Assembly: GCA_003529325.1 (NCBI GenBank)
Contig: DPVW01000141.1
Span: 1 to 5,237, forward strand
Source: Candidatus Latescibacterota bacterium
Lineage (GTDB): Bacteria > Latescibacterota > UBA2968 > UBA8231
DNA length: 5,237 bases
Reading direction: 5' to 3'
Shown: positions 1-5,237 of the stretch, piece by piece
Position numbering within the stretch: the first letter of the stretch is position 1
How the letters are laid out: each line of letters starts with the position of its first letter
The notes under the pieces: model-generated
Seen by the model: only the letters and a program-made list of their open reading frames with translations
Told to the model about the DNA's origin: nothing
Databases searched by the model: none
Made by a program: the position numbers and the translations under genes

Positions 1-38
1 CCGACTGGCGATCAAGTCAGCAAGAAGAAAAGGAATGA
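1..38 (+). CDS. C-terminal end of an upstream gene (partial, tentative)
   Basis: The frame starting at position 3 is open from the window edge and ends DWRSSQQEEKE followed by TGA at 36-38. This stop overlaps the ATG at 35-37 of the next gene in an ATGA arrangement, the classic sign of translationally coupled genes in one operon; the same arrangement occurs again at 4609-4612. The strongly charged, hydrophilic tail is typical of a protein C-terminus. Only 11 residues are visible, so no function can be assigned. The other two forward frames are also open over these few bases, so the call rests on the overlap geometry alone. Confidence 0.4.
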   Translation, partial: DWRSSQQEEKE

Positions 39-541
39 GAGATACGAAACCGTATCCACGGTGCGCGTATCTGCTGTTGCTATCGAGTCTGGCGCTGATC
101 AGCGGCACAAGCTGTACCCACGTCGGTCGCAACCTCGGATCCGGACTCGCGCAGGGCATTGAGGAAGCTCACCTGGACAGCCTGGCCGGCGAGGTCGCTG
201 CCAGGGCGACGGGCCGGGCCCTGGCAGCAATCGGCAGTGACTCCGTCGCGGTTGTGCTACAGAGCCGGCTCGGTGGGGCACTGAGTCAGACATCGGACAG
301 CCTGCAAGCACTCGCCGACTCGCTGCGCGAGCGACTGATCGATACATACACCGAACACTGGATCAAGGGCCTGACGAGGGCGCTCGGGGATTCTCTGACA
401 ACGACGGCAGTCGAACTTCGAAACGAGTTGCGCGGCGAGCAGACGCGTCTGGGATTGCGACGGGCGCAGGGAGCCGAAGGTAGGCTGGATCGCGGCACGA
501 CGCCGTTCCCGGTGCACATGGTTCTGGAGTTTGACTCGTGA
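35..541 (+). CDS. Putative lipoprotein, unknown function, DSL-rich helical
   Basis: I do not recognise a family for this 168-residue protein. The N-terminus has a basic stretch (R2, K5, R9), a hydrophobic core at about residues 11-23 (AYLLLLSSLALIS) and then GTSC, so Cys27 could be a lipidated cysteine. The lipobox is imperfect, with Gly at -3 where Leu is usual, so an ordinary secretion signal is the alternative. The mature part is predicted to be mostly amphipathic helix and contains recurring Asp-Ser-Leu/Val triplets at residues 48, 69, 88, 95 and 119, two of them exactly seven residues apart. The tail (about 150-168) looks more extended. The ATG is preceded by a purine-rich tract (22-34) that can serve as ribosome binding site, and it overlaps the upstream stop. 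The frame is open to the window edge, so an earlier start cannot be excluded, but the signal sequence favours 35. Frequent CTG leucine codons and GC-rich third positions support real coding over the antisense frames. It converges with the BatA/VWA gene. Confidence 0.75.
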   Translation: MRDTKPYPRCAYLLLLSSLALISGTSCTHVGRNLGSGLAQGIEEAHLDSLAGEVAARATGRALAAIGSDSVAVVLQSRLGGALSQTSDSLQALADSLRERLIDTYTEHWIKGLTRALGDSLTTTAVELRNELRGEQTRLGLRRAQGAEGRLDRGTTPFPVHMVLEFDS

Positions 542-548
542 CAGAACC
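520..548. terminator. Imperfect hairpin at the convergent gene junction
   Basis: GGTTCTG at 520-526 pairs exactly with CAGAACC at 542-548. Inside it, GAGT (527-530) and ACTC (534-537) form a further 4-bp stem with a TTG loop, leaving GTGA (538-541, containing the lipoprotein stop) as a one-sided bulge. The result is an 11-bp stem with one bulge, spanning the stop of the rightward lipoprotein gene and lying just past the stop (552) of the leftward BatA/VWA gene. No T-tract follows on either strand, so it is not a canonical Rho-independent terminator. It could be a bidirectional pause or 3'-end stabilising structure, or chance. No other terminator candidate exists here, because the gap between the two stop codons is only 10 nt. 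Confidence 0.3.
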
Positions 549-551
549 GGA

Positions 552-2636
552 TCACGCGTGTACGGGGCCGTCACGCGCCGGCGTTGATTCTGGAGCCCGG
601 CTAACCCACAGTTCCAGCAGCAACAAGAGGCCCCCGATCATGAGCAATTCGCGCCAGAGTTCGCGTCCGAAGCGGGCGGCATGGACGGTGTCGCGCAGGG
701 ATTGGCCCGGGCCCAGGATACGTACCTGCTCACCGAGTTGACGATGCACCAATTGCGGGGCGACGGTTGTCAGGTCCGCTTCTGCGATGTCCACATTCAC
801 CGCAAAAGCATCGACCACATGCTCTCCTGCGTGTAACTGCCAGATGCCGGCCTCATTCAGGTCTGTCACCTTCCATAACCGTTCCCCCGCCAGCCTCTCC
901 GTCTGCAACACGAGGCGCCGACCGGATGGCGACTCCACCTCGACCCTGGTATCGGCATCAACACCGGCCAACCGTCTCCAGGCACGGTCCCCCACCGTGT
1001 ACTTCGTGCCATAGGCGGCGGGTTGTGCCAGGTAGCGGACCATACGCTGCAACAGCGGTACGAACAGGCCTCGGATCGGCAGATCACTCCAGGCCAGGTC
1101 GAAGGGTGTCGGCCACAACAGCACATGCCCAGTCGGCCCCTGGCCCTCGATCAGAGCCGGTCGACCATCATCAAAATATGCCAGTACGGACAAGGGTTGC
1201 CGCGTCGTCAGTTCGAAAGTGGCGTGGAATGCCGGGTGGTCTTCGGTAGCGCTCAGCAGGCCAGCAAAAAGAGCCGAGGGTGAGCGCGTAGTATCCAGGC
1301 TGACGTAGCCGGTGCCGCCTGGCCGACCGGAGAGGGAGGTCAGTGAGGCGGGCACGAGATCGGCGAGCAGTTCGCGGTTGACGCGGGACAGATCCGCGTC
1401 GGTGCCAGGTACGATCAACAGACCCCCACCGGTGGCGGCAAATTGCCGTATTACGGCCACCTGCTCTCGTGTCGGAGACACGACATGGGCGAGGATGAGA
1501 ACGTCGATGTCGGCGATGACTTCGGCCGACAATTCATCGAGGCGAATCGAGGTAACCGACAGGGTCGGATCCTGTGTGGCTACAGCATTGAGGGCCCGGC
1601 GCGGGTAGTAGGCGTCCCCTGCCGTCTGCCCGGCGATCATCACGGCGATCCGCTGCGGAACCTGGAGCGTGAAGTAGCGACGGTTGTCCGCTGTCAACGC
1701 ATCATCGTCGATCTCCACGAAACCCGTCAGGCGTCCGCTACGTCGGGGCGAAATGGAAAAGTCCACTGCAATCTTCTCGCCCGCCGGCACGGCGACACGC
1801 CGCTGTTGCACCCGTTCCCCATCGATGTAAAGATCAACCGTAGTCTGTTGCGCCGATACAGGTCCCCCCCATCGTCCGATCTCGGCGTGGATCGCCAACT
1901 TCTGCCCCGGTGCCGCCAGCCAGTCGGCGAGAGCGACGGGCCCGGCGTACAGATTTTGGACCTCCCTCTCCGGGGGAGCGATGACAAAAATCGGCAGATC
2001 CGCAGCCGATTCCCAGGCGACGTCTTCCCATCCGGGTGTGGCCAGATCGGTGAACAGATAGAGTTCTCGATGGCGCGTGGGATGGGCGTCGAGCAGGGCG
2101 CGTACCTGGCGAAGTGCCGGACTCAGGTCGGTGGCGCGTTCGGTTGGCAGGCCTTCGGCAAGTAGCTGGCGTGCACCCTCGCCACTGAGAGGGCCGGATA
2201 CGGTCCCGGTCTGCAGTGGCAGTGGTACGAAGTAGATCTCGTCATGCGCTCCGTCGAGTAGAGAGAAGAGTTCGTCGGCGCGGTGTCGCAACTCGTCGAA
2301 GACTCGCCCCCCAGGCGGGGAATAGCGGGTGCTGTAGGAATGGTCGAAGAGCAGTACCGCCGTGGTCGGCCGAGCGCCACTGAGGAAACCGCCCCCCTTC
2401 TGCAGAGCGGGGCGGGCAGCGGCCAGGGCCAGACAGGCGAGGGCGAGCATGCGTAACAACAACACGAGCCACTGTCGCAGGCGCACGCTGCGCATGCGAC
2501 TCTGATGTAGTTCGTGCAGGAACGCGAGATTGCTGAAGGGGATTTCGCGGGGTTTGCCGCGATGCAGCAGGTGGATGGCGAGCGGGATCAGTGCCGCCGC
2601 CAGACCTGCCAACGCCAGGGGATTGAGAAACTGCAA
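552..2636 (-). CDS. BatA/VWA-domain membrane protein
   Basis: A 694-residue membrane-anchored protein. Residues 1-80 match the BatA N-terminal segment: MQFLNPLALAGLAAALIPLA opens TM1 (about 4-24), a basic cytosolic loop follows, then TM2 (about 56-75). A VWA domain spans about 90-220 with an intact metal-ion-dependent adhesion site: D98-H-S100-Y-S102, T169 and D197. A beta-rich Ig-like region (about 245-325) ends in ADNRRYFTL, usual in this family. A GATase-1-like fold follows (about 329-430, with TGGGLLIVPG); it has no Cys (the only one in the protein is C68, in TM2), so it cannot use the usual amidotransferase nucleophile. After WSDLPIRGLFVPLLQRMVRYL (516-536) comes a second beta region and a C-terminal TM (about 662-678). 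Relatives are often found near MoxR ATPase and DUF58 genes and are thought to be periplasm-facing scaffolds; the exact role is unknown. The start is TTG, the first possible start after an in-frame TGA and the one that preserves the conserved N-terminus. It lies 15 nt after the EIIA stop, so it is probably cotranscribed. Confidence 0.93.
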   Translation of the reverse strand: MQFLNPLALAGLAAALIPLAIHLLHRGKPREIPFSNLAFLHELHQSRMRSVRLRQWLVLLLRMLALACLALAAARPALQKGGGFLSGARPTTAVLLFDHSYSTRYSPPGGRVFDELRHRADELFSLLDGAHDEIYFVPLPLQTGTVSGPLSGEGARQLLAEGLPTERATDLSPALRQVRALLDAHPTRHRELYLFTDLATPGWEDVAWESAADLPIFVIAPPEREVQNLYAGPVALADWLAAPGQKLAIHAEIGRWGGPVSAQQTTVDLYIDGERVQQRRVAVPAGEKIAVDFSISPRRSGRLTGFVEIDDDALTADNRRYFTLQVPQRIAVMIAGQTAGDAYYPRRALNAVATQDPTLSVTSIRLDELSAEVIADIDVLILAHVVSPTREQVAVIRQFAATGGGLLIVPGTDADLSRVNRELLADLVPASLTSLSGRPGGTGYVSLDTTRSPSALFAGLLSATEDHPAFHATFELTTRQPLSVLAYFDDGRPALIEGQGPTGHVLLWPTPFDLAWSDLPIRGLFVPLLQRMVRYLAQPAAYGTKYTVGDRAWRRLAGVDADTRVEVESPSGRRLVLQTERLAGERLWKVTDLNEAGIWQLHAGEHVVDAFAVNVDIAEADLTTVAPQLVHRQLGEQVRILGPGQSLRDTVHAARFGRELWRELLMIGGLLLLLELWVSRAPESTPARDGPVHA

Positions 2637-2643
2637 TCCGCCT
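2637..2643 (-). promoter_or_regulatory. Ribosome binding site of the BatA/VWA gene (TTG start)
   Basis: On the minus strand the bases just before the start read AGGCGGA and then TTG. AGG (2643-2641) lies 4 nt from the start codon, a short but usable spacing, and the whole stretch is purine-rich. The TGA of the EIIA gene (2654-2652) is in the same frame and only five codons upstream, with no ATG, GTG or other TTG between. The next in-frame ATG is codon 48, beyond TM1. The TTG is therefore the only start compatible with the conserved protein N-terminus. Confidence 0.5.
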
Positions 2644-2651
2644 GTTACTCG

Positions 2652-3125
2652 TCAGCCGGTGGCCGGGTGACTCTGCTCTTCTTCTTCGATGATCCCCAGA
2701 ATCTGTTCGGCGGAGTCGGCCTCGATGAGCTTTCTCTTGAAGCTGTCGTTTTTCAGCATCCGGGAGATGCGGGCCAGTGCCTTGATATGCGGCCCAGAGA
2801 CATTGGCTGGTGACACGAGGAGGAAGAAGACGAAAGCTGGCTCGCCATCGAGGGCATCAAAATCGACGCCCCGCTTGTGGATGCCGAGTGCTGCGGAGAG
2901 CTGCGACACGGCGTCGGACTTGCCGTGGGGGATGGCGATGCCGTCCCCGATGCCGGTGCTCATGATCTTTTCGCGCTCGAGAACCGCTTCCAGTGCCTTG
3001 TCACGATCGGCTATGGCCGCTCCGACCTCGAGGGAATCGACGAGTTCTTCGATGATCTCGTCCTTGGAATGGCCCTTGAGGCCGACGAGAGTCGATTTGT
3101 TGGATAGTATGTCGAGCAGGCTCAT
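2652..3125 (-). CDS. PTS EIIA, fructose/Ntr type (PtsN-like)
   Basis: A single-domain phosphotransferase-system EIIA of 157 residues, the usual length for the fructose/nitrogen class. The hallmark GIGDGIAIPHGKS lies at residues 58-70, with His67 as the predicted phosphorylation site, receiving phosphate from HPr or an NPr-like carrier. The second conserved histidine is H113 in GPHIKALARIS. Other family hallmarks are the N-terminal SLLDIL start, FVFFLLVSP (98-106) and the SRMLKNDSFKRKLIEADS helix region. There is no EIIB or EIIC domain and no sugar permease gene in view, so a regulatory PtsN-like role is more likely than sugar uptake; this is inference. The short acidic tail (EEEE at 147-150) is not diagnostic. 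The ATG is clear although no Shine-Dalgarno motif precedes it. It is the first gene of a leftward unit with the BatA/VWA gene 15 nt downstream, and is divergent from the glycosyltransferase at 3248. Confidence 0.93.
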   Translation of the reverse strand: MSLLDILSNKSTLVGLKGHSKDEIIEELVDSLEVGAAIADRDKALEAVLEREKIMSTGIGDGIAIPHGKSDAVSQLSAALGIHKRGVDFDALDGEPAFVFFLLVSPANVSGPHIKALARISRMLKNDSFKRKLIEADSAEQILGIIEEEEQSHPATG

Positions 3126-3171
3126 GGCAATCGGTGCGATGGATGTCGGTTTTTTCGAACTGAGTCCAAAT

Positions 3172-3177
3172 AGTATA
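3172..3177 (-). promoter_or_regulatory. Candidate -10 box for the EIIA-BatA/VWA unit
   Basis: Read leftward, the sequence is TATACT, five of six matches to the sigma-70 consensus TATAAT. It lies in the AT-rich part of the intergenic region and would place a transcription start near 3165, giving a leader of about 40 nt before the EIIA ATG. No good -35 box is found at 16-18 nt; the 17-nt position reads TAGCCC, only three of six matches. The promoter would therefore be weak, activator-dependent or read by another sigma factor. Confidence 0.35.
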
Positions 3178-3183
3178 CAGCAA

Positions 3184-3200
3184 AGGGCTAGCGAGGGCTA
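3184..3200. repeat. Short direct repeat AGGGCTA in the divergent promoter region
   Basis: AGGGCTA occurs at 3184-3190 and again at 3194-3200, with starts exactly 10 bp apart, about one helical turn. If the TATACT box at 3172-3177 is used, the two copies would cover roughly -19 to -35 of the EIIA promoter. This is the arrangement of a binding site for a regulator that contacts one DNA face, but two 7-bp copies can also arise by chance. Confidence 0.3.
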
Positions 3201-3247
3201 CCACGGTTGAGACATCGGTCCCGGCTCCGTAGTTTGCATCAATAGCC

Positions 3248-4612
3248 ATGACCCACCTGCCTGCCGCCGAGCGCTCCGTGCTGTTCGTGGCCTACCACTT
3301 CCCTCCGATGCGGTCGGCGGGAGTGGAACGCTCGGCCAAATTCGTCCGCTACCTCCCTGAGTTCGGTTATGCGCCGCAGGTTCTGAGCACCGGCGCCTTT
3401 GGCGGCGATGATGCAGACGGCGTCATGCGCTCGTGGGAACCTGTGGGTCTGTATCGCCGGTTGTTGAATCCTGCGGCACGAGCGGACCCCCAAGCTGCCT
3501 CCCGCACCCGTACAGCAGGTTCCCAAGCGGCCTGGATGCAGGCTCTGCGGCGACTGCTGTTTGTTCCCGACTCACAGAACACGTGGCTGCCAGGGGCGGC
3601 CTGGTCCGCATTGCGGGCGCTACGGCGGCAGCCGGCGCAGCTCATCTATACCACATCTCCACCATTCTCCGCGCACCTGCTGGGGCGCTTTCTCAAGGGG
3701 CAGACGGGGTTGCCCTGGGTCGCCGATTTTCGTGATGCCTGGCTCTACGACCCGCTGGATCCCGCCCTGTTGACGATGCCGTATCGGCGCGAATTGGAAC
3801 GTCGTTTGGAGGCATCGGTCATGGCCGCAGCCGACGCCGTGATCACGGCGACGGGGACAACCGCTCAGGACTTGCGCCAGCGATACCCGCAACAGGCAGA
3901 GAAAATCCGAATCGTCACCAATGGTTTCGATCCGGCGGATGGCGCACCCCCACCGGAAGGGCTCGTCATCGATGAGCGTGCCAGAATCGCAGCAGAACAG
4001 CCTGAACCTGGAACCGAGGAGACGCAAGCAACGGTATCAGCGCCATACACGAATGGACCGCTGCGTCTGGTCCACACCGGTAGCTTCGCCTACAGCCACC
4101 CACAGCGCACACCTTTGCCATTGCTGGCGGCATGGCGTCGACTGATCGAGCTGGAGCCAGTGTGGTCGGAGCGACTGGAGCTCACCCTCGTCGGTGAATT
4201 GTCACCCGACGAACAGAGCGCCGCAGCCGGTGTCGCCCGTGTCGTGGGTGCCGTCGATCGGGCGACGGCGCTCGGATTTCAACAACGCGCAGATGTGTTG
4301 CTCATCGTCGATCATCTACGGCCATGGCCGGCGTCGAATGTACCGGGAAAGTTGTTCGAATATCTGGCTACCGGGAAGTCGCTGTTGGCCCTCTGCGGAC
4401 CGGGGGAGGTGCAGCAAATGGTGACACAGCTGCACGCCGGGCTGTGTGTGGCTCCAGATGACATAGACGCCCTCGACAGCGTCCTGCGTGATCTCTGGTT
4501 ACAGCACCAGGAGGGAACGTTACCGCGCGTGACGGGCTCCCTGCAGGCCTACCATCGGCGGGAACTCACCCGCCAGTTGGCATCCTGTTTCGACGAGGTG
4601 TTGGACCGATGA
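3248..4612 (+). CDS. GT4-like glycosyltransferase (GT-B fold)
   Basis: A 454-residue cytosolic or membrane-associated glycosyltransferase, predicted to move a sugar from an activated nucleotide donor onto a glycan or glycolipid acceptor. The N-terminal domain opens with a Rossmann strand and the family signature VLFVAYHFPPMRSAGVERSA (11-30), followed by KFVRYLPEFGY (31-41). TTSPPFSAHLLG (135-146), WVADFRDAW (157-165) and TNGFD (224-228) are typical of the GT4-type transferases of surface polysaccharide loci. The C-terminal domain has LVHTGSF (274-280), LTLVGEL (312-318) and the donor-binding region NVPGKLFEYLATGKSLLAL (364-382), in which E371 is a candidate for the conserved acidic residue. 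Residues about 229-268, between the two domains, are rich in Pro, Glu and Ala and look like a flexible insert. Donor and acceptor cannot be told from sequence. The ATG has no Shine-Dalgarno motif, but it preserves the family N-terminus. The stop overlaps the next gene by 4 nt, implying coupled translation. Confidence 0.9.
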   Translation: MTHLPAAERSVLFVAYHFPPMRSAGVERSAKFVRYLPEFGYAPQVLSTGAFGGDDADGVMRSWEPVGLYRRLLNPAARADPQAASRTRTAGSQAAWMQALRRLLFVPDSQNTWLPGAAWSALRALRRQPAQLIYTTSPPFSAHLLGRFLKGQTGLPWVADFRDAWLYDPLDPALLTMPYRRELERRLEASVMAAADAVITATGTTAQDLRQRYPQQAEKIRIVTNGFDPADGAPPPEGLVIDERARIAAEQPEPGTEETQATVSAPYTNGPLRLVHTGSFAYSHPQRTPLPLLAAWRRLIELEPVWSERLELTLVGELSPDEQSAAAGVARVVGAVDRATALGFQQRADVLLIVDHLRPWPASNVPGKLFEYLATGKSLLALCGPGEVQQMVTQLHAGLCVAPDDIDALDSVLRDLWLQHQEGTLPRVTGSLQAYHRRELTRQLASCFDEVLDR

Positions 4613-5237
4613 ACCGGCACCTCCTGCTGCTGTTCAGCGCGGCGTTGGTGGTCCGTCTGTTGTACATCAGCGCCGACATCGAGGTACCGCCTCAGGATAC
4701 ACCAGACTACGACGAAATCGCCCACAACCTGCTTGCCGGTGATGGGTTCGTCGCCAGCAGCAATTGGTTCGGCTACCAACTGCGTGCCTGGAGGTCACCC
4801 CTCTATCCGCTATTGCTGGCCGGAATCTATGGCACCGTCGGCGCCAGTCACGCCGCTGTGCGGGTCGTACAGGCCCTGTTGGGGGCGCTGACAGTGGTCT
4901 TCGTCTACTTCTTGGCCCGGCGTCTGCAACCGGCGTCTGCGCCAGTCGTCGGCTGGCTCACCGTGTTCTACGAGCCGTTGGTCTCTGCCACCAATGAGGT
5001 GATGACGGAAGTACTGTTCACGATGCTGCTCGTAGCCGGTGTCACAGCCGCCATCGAGGCCAGACACCGGCAGGGGTGGTGGTGGACATCGGCGGCGGGG
5101 TTGCTCATCGGCCTGGCGGCCCTGACCCGGCCCGTGGGTCTGCTGGCGGCGCCAGCGATCCTCGCTGTCAACGCCTGGGAGGACTGGCGTGGTCAGAGGC
5201 ACTGGCGCCAGTGGTTGCCCCCTGCCGCCTTGCTAGA
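4609..5237 (+). CDS. GT39/ArnT-like membrane glycosyltransferase (N-terminal part)
   Basis: The frame opens with ATG at 4609-4611, overlapping the upstream TGA as ATGA, and stays open to the window edge (209 residues visible; whole family members usually have about 450-600). It is a GT-C type polytopic enzyme that would use a polyprenyl-phosphate sugar as donor on the outer face of the inner membrane. Visible hallmarks are TM1 (about 4-21), then the first extracytoplasmic loop with QDTPDYDEIAHNLLAGDGF (29-47), where D30, four residues before Y34, is the best catalytic-base candidate, and then RSPLYPLLLAGIY (62-74), the characteristic R-x-P-x-Y-P-x-x-L-A pattern. Further membrane segments fall at about 84-103, 112-126, 132-149 and 160-187, with E134 in a position often acidic in the family and ALTRPVGLLA (171-180) the usual LxRP-type motif. 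Substrate is unknown. Coupling to the GT4-like gene points to one glycan or lipid-modification pathway. Confidence 0.9.
   Translation, partial: MNRHLLLLFSAALVVRLLYISADIEVPPQDTPDYDEIAHNLLAGDGFVASSNWFGYQLRAWRSPLYPLLLAGIYGTVGASHAAVRVVQALLGALTVVFVYFLARRLQPASAPVVGWLTVFYEPLVSATNEVMTEVLFTMLLVAGVTAAIEARHRQGWWWTSAAGLLIGLAALTRPVGLLAAPAILAVNAWEDWRGQRHWRQWLPPAALL

Larger units (their letters stand above)
3126..3247. promoter_or_regulatory. Divergent intergenic region between EIIA and glycosyltransferase genes
   Basis: This 122-nt stretch separates the EIIA start (leftward) from the GT4-like gene start (rightward), so promoters for both transcription units should lie here. Its middle part, about 3150-3185, is clearly richer in A and T than the flanking genes, with a run of six T (3150-3155) and GTATAC (3173-3178). 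It also holds a short direct repeat (3184-3200). Neither flanking ATG has a recognisable Shine-Dalgarno sequence within the preceding 15 nt. I see no RNA gene and no convincing small ORF. Confidence 0.7.

Noticed and set aside
257..574. Minus-strand open frame antisense to the lipoprotein gene
   Set aside because: It would overlap the end of the BatA/VWA gene on the same strand in another frame. Its translation is Arg/Cys-rich without recognisable features, whereas the plus frame has a signal sequence and good codon use.
767..1249. A 160-codon plus-strand open frame antisense to the BatA/VWA gene
   Set aside because: The translation is rich in Pro, Arg, His and Ser with no signal, domain or ribosome binding site, typical of a shadow of a GC-rich coding strand.
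1443..2165. A 240-codon open frame on the plus strand inside the BatA/VWA gene
   Set aside because: It lies wholly antisense to a gene with clear domains and motifs; its translation shows no recognisable motif, and long antisense open frames are expected in GC-rich DNA.
2301..2340. Repetitive-looking C- and G-rich stretch (CGCCCCCCAGGCGGGGAATAG) that could be a hairpin
   Set aside because: It encodes the SPPGGRVFDEL segment of the VWA domain. The short self-complementarity is expected from Pro-Gly codons in GC-rich sequence.
3150..3155. Run of six T as a possible Rho-independent terminator
   Set aside because: No stable GC-rich stem precedes it on the plus strand and no rightward gene ends there.
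2689..3210. A 173-codon plus-strand open frame across the EIIA gene
   Set aside because: Antisense shadow: Ser/Met/Arg-rich, no motifs, and the minus frame is an unambiguous EIIA.
3207..3235. Rightward promoter TTGAGA (3207-3212), 17 nt, TAGTTT (3230-3235) for the GT4-like gene
   Set aside because: The -35 matches five of six bases but the -10 only three of six. It would leave a leader of only about 6 nt, so it is not strong enough to list as a feature.

Overview
The window is about 5.2 kb of GC-rich bacterial chromosome, densely coding on both strands. It holds five or six protein genes and no RNA gene, mobile element or CRISPR array that I can support. A long membrane protein with a BatA N-terminal segment and a von Willebrand A domain, a stand-alone PTS EIIA, lipid-envelope glycosyltransferases and a putative lipoprotein together suggest a Gram-negative free-living bacterium. 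A lineage such as Gemmatimonadota, Latescibacterota or a related FCB-superphylum group is plausible. This is an inference from gene content; no marker gene fixes the taxonomy.

Layout. (1) Positions 1-541, plus strand: the last codons of an upstream gene, whose TGA overlaps the ATG of a 168-residue putative lipoprotein. (2) Positions 552-3125, minus strand: a two-gene unit transcribed leftward, with the EIIA first (3125 to 2652) and, 15 nt later, the 694-residue BatA/VWA protein (2636 to 552, TTG start). The lipoprotein and the BatA/VWA gene converge with only 10 nt between their stop codons, and an imperfect hairpin covers that junction. (3) Positions 3126-3247: a 122-nt divergent intergenic region, relatively AT-rich on the EIIA side, with a candidate -10 box facing the EIIA gene and a short direct repeat. 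(4) Positions 3248-5237, plus strand: a GT4-like cytosolic glycosyltransferase, overlapped by 4 nt (ATGA) by a GT39/ArnT-like polytopic membrane glycosyltransferase that runs off the right edge.

How the genes may work together. The two glycosyltransferases look like part of an operon for a cell-surface glycan or glycolipid. The EIIA and BatA/VWA pair places a phosphorylatable PTS-type regulator next to a membrane-anchored VWA scaffold. EIIA proteins without a sugar permease are usually regulatory, but a functional link to the BatA/VWA protein is only suggested by adjacency. Nothing here is clearly a new biological system. The points most worth a second look are the EIIA-BatA pairing, the unfamiliar DSL-rich lipoprotein, and the junction and intergenic structures.
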